From JAMOQA01 sp964420365 (GTDB taxonomy: Bacteria > Acidobacteriota > Polarisedimenticolia > J045): DNA of 64,000 nucleotides. Every line of letters begins with the position of its first letter. Within the stretch, counting starts at the first letter, position 1. The stretch is from assembly GCA_964420365.1 (NCBI GenBank), contig CAYQTA010000005.1:62001-126000 (forward strand), read 5' to 3'. Positions 56,671-64,000 of this stretch are shown piece after piece. The translations under genes and the position numbers were made by a program. The notes below the pieces were generated by a model. That model saw only the letters and a program-made list of their open reading frames with translations. It ran no database searches and was not told where the DNA came from.

Positions 56671-56702
56671 CCGCCCGCCGGATCCCGGCGGGCGGTTCTT
56701 GT
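56671..56702 (+). terminator. Intrinsic terminator after tRNA-Gly
   Basis: CCGCCCGCCG-GATCC-CGGCGGGCGG, ten perfect pairs, then TTCTTGT. Seventeen bases past the tRNA; it also separates it from the convergent channel gene. Confidence 0.8.
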
Positions 56703-56717
56703 CGCCAGTGACATAGC

Positions 56718-57389
56718 TCAGGGGTCGCTGGTGTCAGAGCTTGCGGTGAACCAGCTGGCGACGTATCCCGTGAAGGTGCCGAACAGGCCGACACCCGTGA
56801 TCATGAGGGCTGCTGCCGCCAGACGGCCGCCGGTGGTGACCGGGTAGTGATCGCCGTAGCCTACGGTGGTCATGGTTACGAAGGACCACCACAGCGCATC
56901 GCCTGCCGAGCGGATGTTGGCACCCGGAACGTCATGCTCGAACTCGAGAACCGCGATGCTCCCAAGCGTCAGGACCAGCAGGGAGACGAGAGCTGCGACG
57001 AAGAAGGTCCCCGAGGTGCGGTGAGCCAGGAGGTGTGCCGCGATGTCACGGCCGGACCGAACTCCTCGGAGGAGGCGGAGGATACGGACGATTCGGGCCG
57101 CCCTTCCGAGGCGGAGGATGCCTGTCGAGGGAATGCTGGACAGGAAATCTACCCAACCCCAGGTGAACAGGTAGCGCCAGCGTCTTGGGGCGCGATAGAT
57201 GGAAACCATGAAATCGAAGAGAAACACCGCGCAGGCCGCGTCGTCGAAATAGCGGAGAAGCTGGCGAACGTCGGGTCCCGGCCGGAGAAACGTCTCGATG
57301 GCCAGGACGGCGATCACGAAAACACACAACGCGAGAATAAAGAGCTGGTAAGGCGTGACCTCGGTGCCACTGGTGGTCGATCGGGCCAT
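56718..57389 (-). CDS. Voltage-gated-type potassium channel
   Basis: 223 residues, six-helix voltage-gated K+ channel layout without a cytoplasmic regulatory domain. S1 LFILALCVFVIAVLAIETFL, an S4-like Arg series LRLGRAARIVRILRLLRGVR, pore helix and filter MTTVGYGDHYPVT, S6 LMITGVGLFGTFTGYVASWF. The short C-terminus ends in SSDTSDP. GGGAGGT precedes ATG 57389. Two lines inside it (57181-57240, 57301-57360) count to 58% and 55% GC, far below neighbours, pointing to recent transfer next to a tRNA gene. Confidence 0.88.
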   Translation of the reverse strand: MARSTTSGTEVTPYQLFILALCVFVIAVLAIETFLRPGPDVRQLLRYFDDAACAVFLFDFMVSIYRAPRRWRYLFTWGWVDFLSSIPSTGILRLGRAARIVRILRLLRGVRSGRDIAAHLLAHRTSGTFFVAALVSLLVLTLGSIAVLEFEHDVPGANIRSAGDALWWSFVTMTTVGYGDHYPVTTGGRLAAAALMITGVGLFGTFTGYVASWFTASSDTSDP

Positions 57390-57469
57390 GTCCGCACCTC
57401 CCCCCGGCGGCCAGGAATTCGCTGCCGGGGTTTCCTTTCGGTCCGGTCGTCAGGTTCCTGTCCCGTCGC

Positions 57470-57512
57470 CATGCTACAAGTTCGGTCGTGAGCGGGGAAG
57501 GTCGGTAGCATG
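57470..57512. repeat. Inverted repeat CATGCTAC / GTAGCATG
   Basis: Perfect eight-base arms at 57470-57477 and 57505-57512, 27 bases apart, in the 289-base gap between the divergent channel gene and the signalling operon. Could be a hairpin or operator, or a boundary of the acquired segment. Confidence 0.4.
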
Positions 57513-57560
57513 CGCTCGTGCGCCCTGGGATTTTCCCGGAGCAGGCGCGCATTGACGGCG

Positions 57561-57589
57561 TTGAGTGGGGGGGTGGGGGGTGGTACATT
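57561..57589 (+). promoter_or_regulatory. Promoter of the signalling operon
   Basis: TTGAGT (57561-57566), 17-base almost pure-G spacer, TACATT (57584-57589); a leader of about 80 bases precedes ATG 57679. Confidence 0.55.
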
Positions 57590-57678
57590 CGGAGCGAGGG
57601 TTTCCGCGGAAGCGCCCGGCGGGCGCGGGATTCCGCGGGGGCCGTCCGGCCGCGGGCCCGCCGCGGGGGAGGTCGGCC

Positions 57679-58386
57679 ATGTCCCGGGTCCTCTGTGTCG
57701 ACGATGCCCGGCTCCTCGCGGAGCTCGCGGGGACTCCCGCGGGCCGGGGGAGCGTGGAGCTCGTCGTGGTTCCGAGCCCGGGCCGGCTGCTTCCCCTCGC
57801 CCGGGAGCTCCGGCCGGACGCGGCCATCCTGGGCGAGGTGGAATCCTTCCCCGATCCCCTCGAGGCGGTCCGGGAGCTGCGGGCCGTGCCGGAGACCCGG
57901 GAGGTCCCGGTCCTGTACTACGGGGTCGGCACCGACCGGGAACGGGCCCTGGCGGCGGGGGCGGACCTGTTCCTCCCCCGGCCGGTGACCCGCCACGACC
58001 TGAGGGAAGCGCTGACCCGGCTGCTCGGGCTTTCCGACCGGGTCGCGCCCCGCTGGGCGGTCGAACTGCCCGCGGAGGTGCTGCTGGGGGAGGACCTGGT
58101 CCGGGGAACGATCCGGGATCTCTCGATGACGGGCGCGTTCCTTGCCCTCGAGCGGCCCCTCGTGCCCGGGGAGCGGGGCACGCTGCGGTTTCCCGCGGGG
58201 GGTCGGGAGATGTCCCTGTCGGTGGAGGTGGTCCGCCACGGTCCCGGGATGACCGGCGGGGAGGGAACCGCGGTCCGCTTCCTCGGGCTCGCCCCCGAGG
58301 TCGGGGCCTTTCTCGGCCGGTTCGCCCGTTCGGCCGGGGAGCGGCGGACGCTGCCCGCTCCGCCGGCGGCCGGGAGGACGCCGTGA
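57679..58386 (+). CDS. Pseudo-receiver domain fused to PilZ domain
   Basis: 235 residues. 1-115 keeps a receiver fold (VLCVDDARLLAELA), but the phospho-acceptor position reads DAAILGEVE instead of an Asp, and the conserved Lys is Arg (LFLPRPVT), so it cannot be phosphorylated in the usual way. 120-215 is PilZ (TIRDLSMTGAFLALE, D-x-S-x-x-G present), a c-di-GMP-binding domain, although the RxxxR half is not clear. GGGGAGG precedes ATG 57679. First gene of a four-gene operon joined by 4-base overlaps. Confidence 0.78.
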   Translation: MSRVLCVDDARLLAELAGTPAGRGSVELVVVPSPGRLLPLARELRPDAAILGEVESFPDPLEAVRELRAVPETREVPVLYYGVGTDRERALAAGADLFLPRPVTRHDLREALTRLLGLSDRVAPRWAVELPAEVLLGEDLVRGTIRDLSMTGAFLALERPLVPGERGTLRFPAGGREMSLSVEVVRHGPGMTGGEGTAVRFLGLAPEVGAFLGRFARSAGERRTLPAPPAAGRTP

Positions 58387-58772
58387 GCGGGCCCCGGGTG
58401 CTCCTGGTCGACGACGACCGGGAGATCCTCGAGATGACCTCGCTTCTCCTCGGGGGAGCGGGGTATGCCGTGACCACTGCCGCCTCGGGGGAGGAGGCCC
58501 TCTACCGCGTGCGGGAGGAGATCCCGGACCTGGTCCTGCTCGACATCAACATGCCGGGGATGGACGGCTGGGAAGTGCTCCGGGTGCTCCAGGAGGACGA
58601 GTCTACGGCCGCGATCCCGGTGGTGATGTTCTCGGTGAACTTCGAGGTCCGGGAGAAGCTGCGGGCCCTCCAGCAGGGGGCCCGGGACTACGTGACGAAA
58701 CCGTTCGACACCGAGGCGCTGCTCCACCGGGTCGGGGAGCTGGTCGGGTGGCCCGCGGGGGACCAGCGATGA
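58383..58772 (+). CDS. Single-domain response regulator
   Basis: 129 residues, receiver only. LLVDDDREILEM (acid pocket), LVLLDINMPGMDG (phospho-Asp, about residue 54), FSVN, and YVTKPFDTEALL (Lys, about 104) are all present, so it should be phosphorylated, most likely by the kinase two genes on. GTG start overlaps the previous stop. Confidence 0.93.
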   Translation: MSGPRVLLVDDDREILEMTSLLLGGAGYAVTTAASGEEALYRVREEIPDLVLLDINMPGMDGWEVLRVLQEDESTAAIPVVMFSVNFEVREKLRALQQGARDYVTKPFDTEALLHRVGELVGWPAGDQR

Positions 58773-60091
58773 GCGGACCCCGGGGCGACGAGTTCCACCG
58801 CCTGCGCACGGCCTACCTGCGTCTCAAGGCGGCGCTGCGGGACCGGGCCACCGGGTTGTTCTCCTACCCGCTCTTCTTCGACCAGGTGCGGGCCCTCACC
58901 CACGAGACCGGCCTGGCCGGCGTGCTCTGGGTCGTCCCGGGAGAGCGGCGCCTGCTCGAGAGCGTGTACGGCTGGGAGACGAGCGATGCCCTCGCACGGG
59001 AAATCGCGGACCGGCTCCAGGAAATGGTCGGCGAGGTCCTGCCGGAGGGGTCGCTCGTCACGACGGCGGGGGTCTACACCGACGCCTTCGTCGTCTTCGT
59101 CCCGGGAGGCCGGGAAACCGACCCGCTGGACGCCGCCCGCCTGGCCGAGCTCGGGCACGCGGTCGCCCGGGACCTGGAGGTACTCCTCGCCGCCGGGGAG
59201 GCCGGGCGACTGGCGGTGCCGGCCCGGGTGCGGGTCGGCACGGCGATGCTGGCGGACCAGCCGTTCCAGAGGTTCGAGCGGCAGGTTCACAGGGCGGTGG
59301 AGGAGGCCAGGGACCTCGCCGAGCGGCCGGCCGAGACGGAACGCCTCGCCTGGCTCGCGGAGGTGCACCGGTTGATCCGGGAAGGAGACCTGCACCCGGT
59401 CTTCCAGCCGGTCGTCGACCTCGAGAGCGGCGAGTCCCGGGGCCTCGAGGCGTACGCCCGGGGGCCGGACGGCTCGGTCCTGCGGCTCCCCCGGGTGCTG
59501 TTCGCCCTCGGGCGGGAAGCGGGGCTCGCGGGAGACCTGGACCGGCTGGCCCGCCGGCGCACCCTCGAGGCGCTGGCCGGCCGGGAGCCGCCGGAGCTGC
59601 TGTTCCTGAACACGGCGGCGGAGAACCTCGCCGACCCGGACTGGGAATCCCGGGACACGAGGGAGACCCTCGAGCGGGCCGGGCTCGATCCTTCCCGGGT
59701 CGTACTCGAGGTTGCCGAGGGAGAGCTCGCCGGGGACCCGGAGACGTGGCGGGAGACGGTGGCCCGGCTGCGGGCGGTCGGCTACCGGTTCTCTCTCGAC
59801 GACGTCGGGTCGTCCCCGCGTTCGATCGCCCTGGTCGAGCGGCTGCGCCCGGACTTCCTGAAGTTCGACCTGGGGCTGGCGCGCGGGCTCGCCGGGAGCC
59901 AGCTCCAGCGGGAGCTGCTGCGCTCCCTCGTGCGCCTCGCGGAGCGGGCGGAGGCGCGGCTCGTGGCGGAGCGGGTGGAGAGCGAGGAGGAACGGAACGC
60001 TCTCCTCGACTGCGGCGCCCGGTGGGGGCAGGGCTACCTCTTCGCGCCGGAAGGGCCGCCCGGTCCGCACCGGCCGGGGGAGGGAGCGTGA
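58769..60091 (+). CDS. Degenerate GGDEF plus EAL domain protein
   Basis: 440 residues. 1-190 follows the GGDEF layout (RDRATGLFSYPLFFDQV ... FVVFVPG), but the signature reads GVYTDAF, so no cyclase activity is expected. 195-435 is EAL-like: EAL is EAY (RGLEAYARG), yet FLNTAAEN, LEVAEGE, FSLDDVGSS, FLKFDLGLA, AERVE and QGYLF keep most metal and catalytic residues. It may be a weak c-di-GMP phosphodiesterase or a c-di-GMP sensor. ATG overlaps the regulator stop. Confidence 0.82.
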   Translation: MSGPRGDEFHRLRTAYLRLKAALRDRATGLFSYPLFFDQVRALTHETGLAGVLWVVPGERRLLESVYGWETSDALAREIADRLQEMVGEVLPEGSLVTTAGVYTDAFVVFVPGGRETDPLDAARLAELGHAVARDLEVLLAAGEAGRLAVPARVRVGTAMLADQPFQRFERQVHRAVEEARDLAERPAETERLAWLAEVHRLIREGDLHPVFQPVVDLESGESRGLEAYARGPDGSVLRLPRVLFALGREAGLAGDLDRLARRRTLEALAGREPPELLFLNTAAENLADPDWESRDTRETLERAGLDPSRVVLEVAEGELAGDPETWRETVARLRAVGYRFSLDDVGSSPRSIALVERLRPDFLKFDLGLARGLAGSQLQRELLRSLVRLAERAEARLVAERVESEEERNALLDCGARWGQGYLFAPEGPPGPHRPGEGA

Positions 60092-62310
60092 TCGGCGCGC
60101 AGGAGCTTCTGGTCCTTGCCGCACCCGCCGCGCTCGCCGTCGGGCTCGCGGCGGCGGCCGGCTGGGTCGGCTGGCGCCTCGGGCGGAGCGCGGTGCCCGG
60201 CGGCTGGCGGGAGATCGAGCGGGGCCTGCGCCAGCTCCTCGCGGGGAGGGGAACGCCGGAGATCGACGTACCGGAGGACGACCCGGCTGCCCCGGCCGCC
60301 CGGTTGCTCCGGGACCTCGCCCGGGAGGTCCGCGACCGGGTCCAGCGGGCGGAGCGGAAGGGAGCCCTCCTCGGCGAGGCGATCGAGGCGTGCCCCCGGC
60401 TCGGAGTGGCCGTGATCGACCAGGACCTGGCCCTCCTGTCGGTCGGGGAGAACCTGGCCCGGATCCTCGGGGAACGGCCGATCGACCTCGAGGGTGGGAA
60501 GCTCGAGGCCCTGGTCGACCCGGACGGATACCGGGAGCTGGCGGTCCGCCTGCTCGACCCGGAGGCCCGGCGTCGGGGCTTCGAGGTGCGGGTCCGGCTG
60601 CGCCGGCCCGGGCACGGCGAGGTCCCGGTCCGGCTCCGGGGGGCGGAGATCCCGGGGAGACCCGGCCGGGTGGCCCTCGTGGTCGAGCCGCTGTCCGGGG
60701 AGGACGGAAAGGAGCTCGCGCGGGAGCGAGCCCTCGCCCTCCTCGAGGGTCTTCCCACGGGCGTCCTGGTCGTCGCCGGTGGGATCGTCCGGGAGGCGAA
60801 CCCGGCGGCGCGAAGGATCCTCGGGACCGATCCGGCCGGGCGGCCGCTGCGCGACCTGCTGGCGACGGAGGAACTCCTCCTGGCCCTCGACCGGGTGGCC
60901 CGCGCGGAGAGGGGAGAGGGGACCGCACCGTTCCGGGCCCGGTTCCTCGGCCCGGAGGGCCGCCCGGGGGTTCCGGTCGAGGTGACCCCGGTTCCCCTGG
61001 CCGGGGATCCGCGGGCAGCCGCCCTCGTCCTGGCCGATCTGCCCCGCGAGCGGCTGGTCCGGCAGGGGGCCGGGGGGAGGGAGTCCCGCCTCCTCGCGGT
61101 CCTGGACGCGGCCGACGAGGGCCTGGTCCTGCTCGCTCCCGCGGGAGAAGGGTTCCACGTGGCGGCGGCGGGCCGGCGGGCGGCGGACCTCCTCGGCCTG
61201 TCGCGGGAAGAACTCTCCGGTCTCGATCTCGATGCCTTCGCCGCCCGGGCCGCGGCCCGGTTCTCCGACCCGGAGGCGTTCCTCGCCCTGGTCCGGGGAG
61301 GGGAGGGGGCCGGGCCGGTGGTCCTCGAGACCCGGGACGAGCCGGTACGGCACGTCGAGGTCGCCGTCCTCCCGGTGGCCGAGGGAGAGGGGGAGGTCGG
61401 GCGACTGGTCGTCCTGCGGGATGTCACCCGGTTCCGGGAGGCGGCCCGGCGGCTCGAGGAGGACGCCGGCGAGGCCCTCCGGTCCCGGGAACGGCTGCAG
61501 GAAGCGTACGAGGAACTGTCGCGCGTCCACCGGGAACTGGAGCGGCGCGTGGACGAGCTGGCCCGCGCCAAGCGGAGCCTCGAGGAGCGGGAACGGGAGC
61601 GGACGGAGCTCTTCGGCGAGATCAGCCACGAGCTCCAGACGCCCCTGGTGTCGATCCGGGGCTACACCCAGATGATCCTCGAGGGGAGGCTCGGGAAGAT
61701 CAACGAGGAACAGCGGCGCGGCCTCGAGGTGACCCTGCGGAACGTCGACCGGATGGTCGAGATGATCGACAACCTTCTCGCCCTTGCCCGGGCGGACCGG
61801 GGGGGGGAACCGGAGCTCGAGGAGGTCGAGGTCGAACCGGTCGTGCGGGGGGTCGTCGAGCGACACCAGGGAGCCGCGCGGGCCAGGAAGGTGGAGCTGG
61901 CGGTTCGCCAGGAGGCGCCCGGGGCCCGGGTGCTCGCCGAGAGGGATGGTTTCGAGCGGGTGCTCGACAACCTGGTCGGCAACGCGATCAAGTTCAACCG
62001 GGAGGGGGGGCGCGTCGAACTGACGGTCCGCGCGGGCCGCGCGCCCGGTTTCCTGGAGGTCGAGGTGGCGGACACCGGGCCGGGCATCCCCGAGGACGAG
62101 CGGGAGCGGATCTTCGATCGCTTCTGGCGGGGGCGGACCTCGGCGGGGGTTCCCGGCTCGGGGATCGGTCTCGCGACGGTGAAGAGCCTCGTGGAGCGTC
62201 ACGGGGGCTGGGTGGCGGTCGACAGCCGGCCCGGCGCGGGGGCACGCTTCACGTTCACCTGGCCCGTCGCCTCTGCCGGGGGGAAGCAACAGGCCACCGC
62301 GTCGTCCTGA
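60088..62310 (+). CDS. Membrane-anchored PAS-domain sensor histidine kinase
   Basis: 740 residues. One N-terminal helix (7-29) suggests membrane attachment, then three PAS-like segments (about 95-200, 225-330, 345-450), a coiled coil (455-510) and the kinase core: H box FGEISHELQTPLVSIRGY (His about 514), N box DNLVGNAIKFN, G1 VADTGPGIPEDE, F FDRFWRG, G2 GSGIGLATVKSL. Complete and probably active. Last gene of the signalling operon; GTG overlaps the EAL-gene stop. Likely partner: the single-domain regulator at 58383. Confidence 0.93.
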   Translation: MIGAQELLVLAAPAALAVGLAAAAGWVGWRLGRSAVPGGWREIERGLRQLLAGRGTPEIDVPEDDPAAPAARLLRDLAREVRDRVQRAERKGALLGEAIEACPRLGVAVIDQDLALLSVGENLARILGERPIDLEGGKLEALVDPDGYRELAVRLLDPEARRRGFEVRVRLRRPGHGEVPVRLRGAEIPGRPGRVALVVEPLSGEDGKELARERALALLEGLPTGVLVVAGGIVREANPAARRILGTDPAGRPLRDLLATEELLLALDRVARAERGEGTAPFRARFLGPEGRPGVPVEVTPVPLAGDPRAAALVLADLPRERLVRQGAGGRESRLLAVLDAADEGLVLLAPAGEGFHVAAAGRRAADLLGLSREELSGLDLDAFAARAAARFSDPEAFLALVRGGEGAGPVVLETRDEPVRHVEVAVLPVAEGEGEVGRLVVLRDVTRFREAARRLEEDAGEALRSRERLQEAYEELSRVHRELERRVDELARAKRSLEERERERTELFGEISHELQTPLVSIRGYTQMILEGRLGKINEEQRRGLEVTLRNVDRMVEMIDNLLALARADRGGEPELEEVEVEPVVRGVVERHQGAARARKVELAVRQEAPGARVLAERDGFERVLDNLVGNAIKFNREGGRVELTVRAGRAPGFLEVEVADTGPGIPEDERERIFDRFWRGRTSAGVPGSGIGLATVKSLVERHGGWVAVDSRPGAGARFTFTWPVASAGGKQQATASS

Positions 62311-62417
62311 CCTGTCCGGACGATTGTCCGCGGACGGACGGGTTCGCCGCCCCCCGTTCCCGGTCTCCCGGGGGCGGTCTCCTTCTCCCTGCGCGACTTC
62401 GAGACGATCCCGTCCAC

Positions 62418-62434
62418 CGGGCACGGGCCTTGCT
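62418..62434 (+). promoter_or_regulatory. Sigma54-type promoter ahead of comEA and pilin genes
   Basis: CGGGCACGGGCCTTGCT: GGCACG element, GC of the -12 element ten bases from the -24 GG, the exact sigma54 spacing, matching TGGCACG-N4-TTGCW except T to G. Start predicted near 62445; leader about 38 bases to ATG 62483. Confidence 0.5.
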
Positions 62435-62482
62435 TTTCTCCGGGCCGGCGGGCCGAGTGCCCGCGGAAGGGAGGAGAGAGCG

Positions 62483-62857
62483 ATGTTCGTCACGAGCACG
62501 AAGAAGGCCCGGGGGAGAGTCGCCGCGACGCTGGTGGCGCTGCTGGTCTGTCTCGCCGTTCCGGCGGGGGCGTCCGCGGCGGCGGGAAAGCGTTCGGCGG
62601 CCGCCCCGGCGGACGCGCCCCGGGCGCACCGGGTGGACGTCAACACGGCCGGGGTCGAGGAGCTGCAGACCCTGCCGCGCATCGGGCCGGCCCTGGCCCG
62701 CAGGATCGTCGAGTACCGGCGGAAGGCCGGTCCGTTCCGCCGCGTCGAGGACCTGCTCGCCGTCCGGGGGATCGGCCCGAAGCTCCTCGAGCGGCTGCGG
62801 GGGAAGATCGCCATCGGGCGCGGTCCGGCGTCCCCGGGCGAGGGGACGCCGCGGTGA
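62483..62857 (+). CDS. Exported ComEA-like helix-hairpin-helix protein
   Basis: 124 residues. Signal peptide 1-33 (VAATLVALLVCLAVPAGA). Two HhH DNA-binding units: VDVNTAGVEELQTLPRIGP and LLAVRGIGPKLLERLRGK. ComEA proteins bind incoming DNA in competence; small forms are also found with pilus genes. AAGGGAGG precedes ATG 62483. The pilin gene starts inside its stop. Confidence 0.88.
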   Translation: MFVTSTKKARGRVAATLVALLVCLAVPAGASAAAGKRSAAAPADAPRAHRVDVNTAGVEELQTLPRIGPALARRIVEYRRKAGPFRRVEDLLAVRGIGPKLLERLRGKIAIGRGPASPGEGTPR

Positions 62858-63456
62858 CGGGAGGGCAGGGGGGGACCAGCCTTCCCGAGGTGCTGGCCGC
62901 GATCGCCATCGTCGGCCTCGGGGCCGTTGCCGGGGGAGCTTCCCTCGCGCCCGCGGCCCGGGCCCGGGCGGTGGAGGGGGCGGCCCGGGCCCTGGCCGGG
63001 CGGTTCCGGCTGCTGTCCCTCGCCGCCCGCTCGGACGGGCGGGACCGGGCGCTGCTGTTTCCTCCCGTCGCCGACGGGGATGAACCCCTGCGGGTCGCGC
63101 GGGACGGCGATGGCGACGGGGTCACCCGGCGGGACGTCCAGGCCGGTGTCGACCCGGTGGAGGACGGCCCGTACACCCCTGGCCGGGAGTTCCCCGGGGT
63201 CCGGGTCGGCCGGCCTCCCTGGGAGGGCGTGCCCGACCTGCCGCCCTCGCGACGGGTTCTCGGGCCGGGAGATCCCGCGGTCCGGTTCGGGCGGGCCCGG
63301 ATGGTGACCTTCGATCCCGAGGGGCACGCCAGCCCCGGCTCGATCTTCCTGACCGACGGACGCGACGCCCTGTGCGCCGTCGTGGTCACCGGGGCGACGG
63401 CCAGGGTGCGCGCCTGGTGCTTCGACCGGGAGAGGTGGGCATGGCAGCTCCGCTGA
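62854..63456 (+). CDS. GspH/FimT-type pseudopilin
   Basis: 200 residues. Prepilin site GG-TSLPEVLAAIAIVGLG: cleavage after G7 with Glu at mature position 5, hydrophobic helix 8-28. The C-terminal globular part includes RDGDGDGVTRRDV, a possible calcium loop, and the GspH-like DPEGHASPGSIFLTD. Minor pilins prime type IV pilus or type II secretion assembly. Coupled to comEA by GTGA. Confidence 0.82.
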   Translation: MTGGQGGTSLPEVLAAIAIVGLGAVAGGASLAPAARARAVEGAARALAGRFRLLSLAARSDGRDRALLFPPVADGDEPLRVARDGDGDGVTRRDVQAGVDPVEDGPYTPGREFPGVRVGRPPWEGVPDLPPSRRVLGPGDPAVRFGRARMVTFDPEGHASPGSIFLTDGRDALCAVVVTGATARVRAWCFDRERWAWQLR

Positions 63457-63818
63457 GCTCCCGGGGCACCCCCGGGCGGGACCCGCGCCGGCTCGCACAG
63501 CGGCTGGCCCGCCGGATCGCGCTCGAGGTGGAGGCCCTCGAGCGGCCACACCTGCGGGCCGCCGGCGAGCGCCTGCTCGGCCGGGTCCTGGCGGCCGGCG
63601 AGGCGCTGGCGGTCGCGGACGAGGCGGGCGGGGAAGAAGGCCGGGCGGCCCGGGCCAGGGAGGGCCTCGCGGGATGCCGGTTCCTGCTCGAGGTGCTCGG
63701 CTCGGAGGGGGCGGTGCCGGGCTCCTCGTTGCGGGAGATCGCCACCGGGATCCGGGTCCTCGAGCGGGCCCTGCCGGCCTCCGGAGAGGGGCGGGCGGCG
63801 GGCCGGCGGGCATGGTGA
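63441..63818 (+). CDS. Hypothetical helical protein downstream of the pilin
   Basis: 125 residues, Ala/Arg/Glu rich, mostly helix (LAQRLARRIALEVEALERPH, LLGRVLAAGEALAVADE, LEVLGSEGAVPGSSLREIAT). No signal or membrane span; not recognised. GAGAGG lies six bases before ATG 63441, which is 16 bases inside the pilin gene, so it is co-translated. Possibly a four-helix bundle. Confidence 0.5.
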   Translation: MAAPLSSRGTPGRDPRRLAQRLARRIALEVEALERPHLRAAGERLLGRVLAAGEALAVADEAGGEEGRAARAREGLAGCRFLLEVLGSEGAVPGSSLREIATGIRVLERALPASGEGRAAGRRAW

Positions 63819-63837
63819 ACCGTCCCGGGGAAGGTGC

Positions 63838-63843
63838 TAGGAT
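63838..63843 (+). promoter_or_regulatory. -10-like TAGGAT ahead of the last gene
   Basis: GCTAGGATC, same GCTANGATC form as at 31613 and 20742. The 109-base leader is very GC-rich; no glycine-riboswitch core was recognised. Confidence 0.35.
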
Positions 63844-63952
63844 CGCGCCCCGGCGCCGCCGCGGGCTCCGCGGCCCGCGCGCGCCGCCGGGCCAGCGTCG
63901 CCCGGTGCGCGGGCGACCCCCACCCGCACCCGCCACGCCCGGGAGGAACCCG

Positions 63953-64000
63953 ATGAGCCAGCCGGAGGGAGGGGCCGCTCCCCTCAGGAAGACCCCGCTC
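63953..64000 (+). CDS. gcvT: Start of a gene, probably aminomethyltransferase (glycine cleavage T protein), truncated by window
   Basis: Sixteen codons are visible: MSQPEGGAAPLRKTPL. GGGAGGAA lies four bases before the ATG. LRKTPL at this position is the usual start of GcvT (followed in the family by a Tyr/Asp and the FAGW/FAGY segment), so GcvT is a reasoned guess, not a demonstration. The rest is outside the window. Confidence 0.45.
   Translation, partial: MSQPEGGAAPLRKTPL

Noticed and set aside
63844..63952. Glycine riboswitch ahead of the probable gcvT
   Set aside because: The leader is GC-rich hairpin sequence without the conserved riboswitch core I would expect; no claim made.

Overview
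This 64 kb window is gene-dense, very GC-rich bacterial chromosome. One sampled 60-base line in rnr (52441-52500) counts to 78% GC. About 55 protein genes, two tRNA genes with encoded CCA, and almost no long non-coding DNA are present; there is no rRNA, IS element, prophage or CRISPR array. The lineage cannot be fixed from sequence alone. A secreted protein ending in a C-terminal module of the Asn-Ala-Cys-Gly type, PyrK/PyrD-Ib, archease plus RtcB, DUF3467, PSP1 and a bacterial topoisomerase VI B subunit all suit a deep-branching high-GC phylum. Acidobacteriota (Thermoanaerobaculia-like) is my best guess, held loosely.

Layout. 1-5.4 kb: 3' part of top6B, speA, a conserved unknown, smpB and ricT. 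5.4-14.3 kb: a long minus-strand operon-like run, pyrK-pyrD-pyrF-PLP enzyme-rarA-dnaB-penicillin acylase, with many 4-base stop/start overlaps. 14.3-17.7 kb: a secreted five-bladed-propeller hydrolase diverging from a membrane phosphodiesterase-like protein. 17.7-33.2 kb: a plus-strand run of pyrR-pyrB-pyrC, a TPR lipo/periplasmic protein, purC, mutS2, a hydrolase, an M23 peptidase, secA, an SPFH/zinc-ribbon protein, a small zinc ribbon and guaB. 33-45 kb: tsaE and nnrD (minus), an rRNA uracil methyltransferase, secreted protease/propeller proteins, holB-tmk, rnhB, rsmI, tRNA-Leu and a PQQ-type propeller. 45-57 kb: hsp20, aspS, a giant spermidine-synthase-like membrane fusion, the RNA decay/repair operon rnr-archease-rtcB, a 776-base non-coding stretch, an apparent antitoxin-toxin single polypeptide, and tRNA-Gly. 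57-64 kb: a K+ channel of foreign composition, a four-gene signalling operon (pseudo-receiver-PilZ, receiver, GGDEF-EAL, histidine kinase), a comEA-pilin operon with a sigma54-type promoter, and the start of a probable gcvT.

How genes work together. De novo UMP synthesis is nearly complete (PyrB, C, D, K, F and the regulator PyrR) but split into two oppositely oriented operons. Purine genes purC and guaB, DNA metabolism genes (dnaB, rarA, holB, tmk, mutS2, rnhB) and RNA quality control genes (smpB, rnr, rtcB, archease) are interleaved.

The most unusual items are: the Phd-like/RelE-like fusion beside the RNA repair operon with a 30-base-spaced repeat between them; a PyrR carrying a histone-H1-like lysine tail; several genes whose -10 box sits only 6-8 bases before ATG (leaderless signature); an hsp20 operator-like palindrome unlike CIRCE or HAIR; and a receiver-PilZ protein that has lost its phospho-acceptor.
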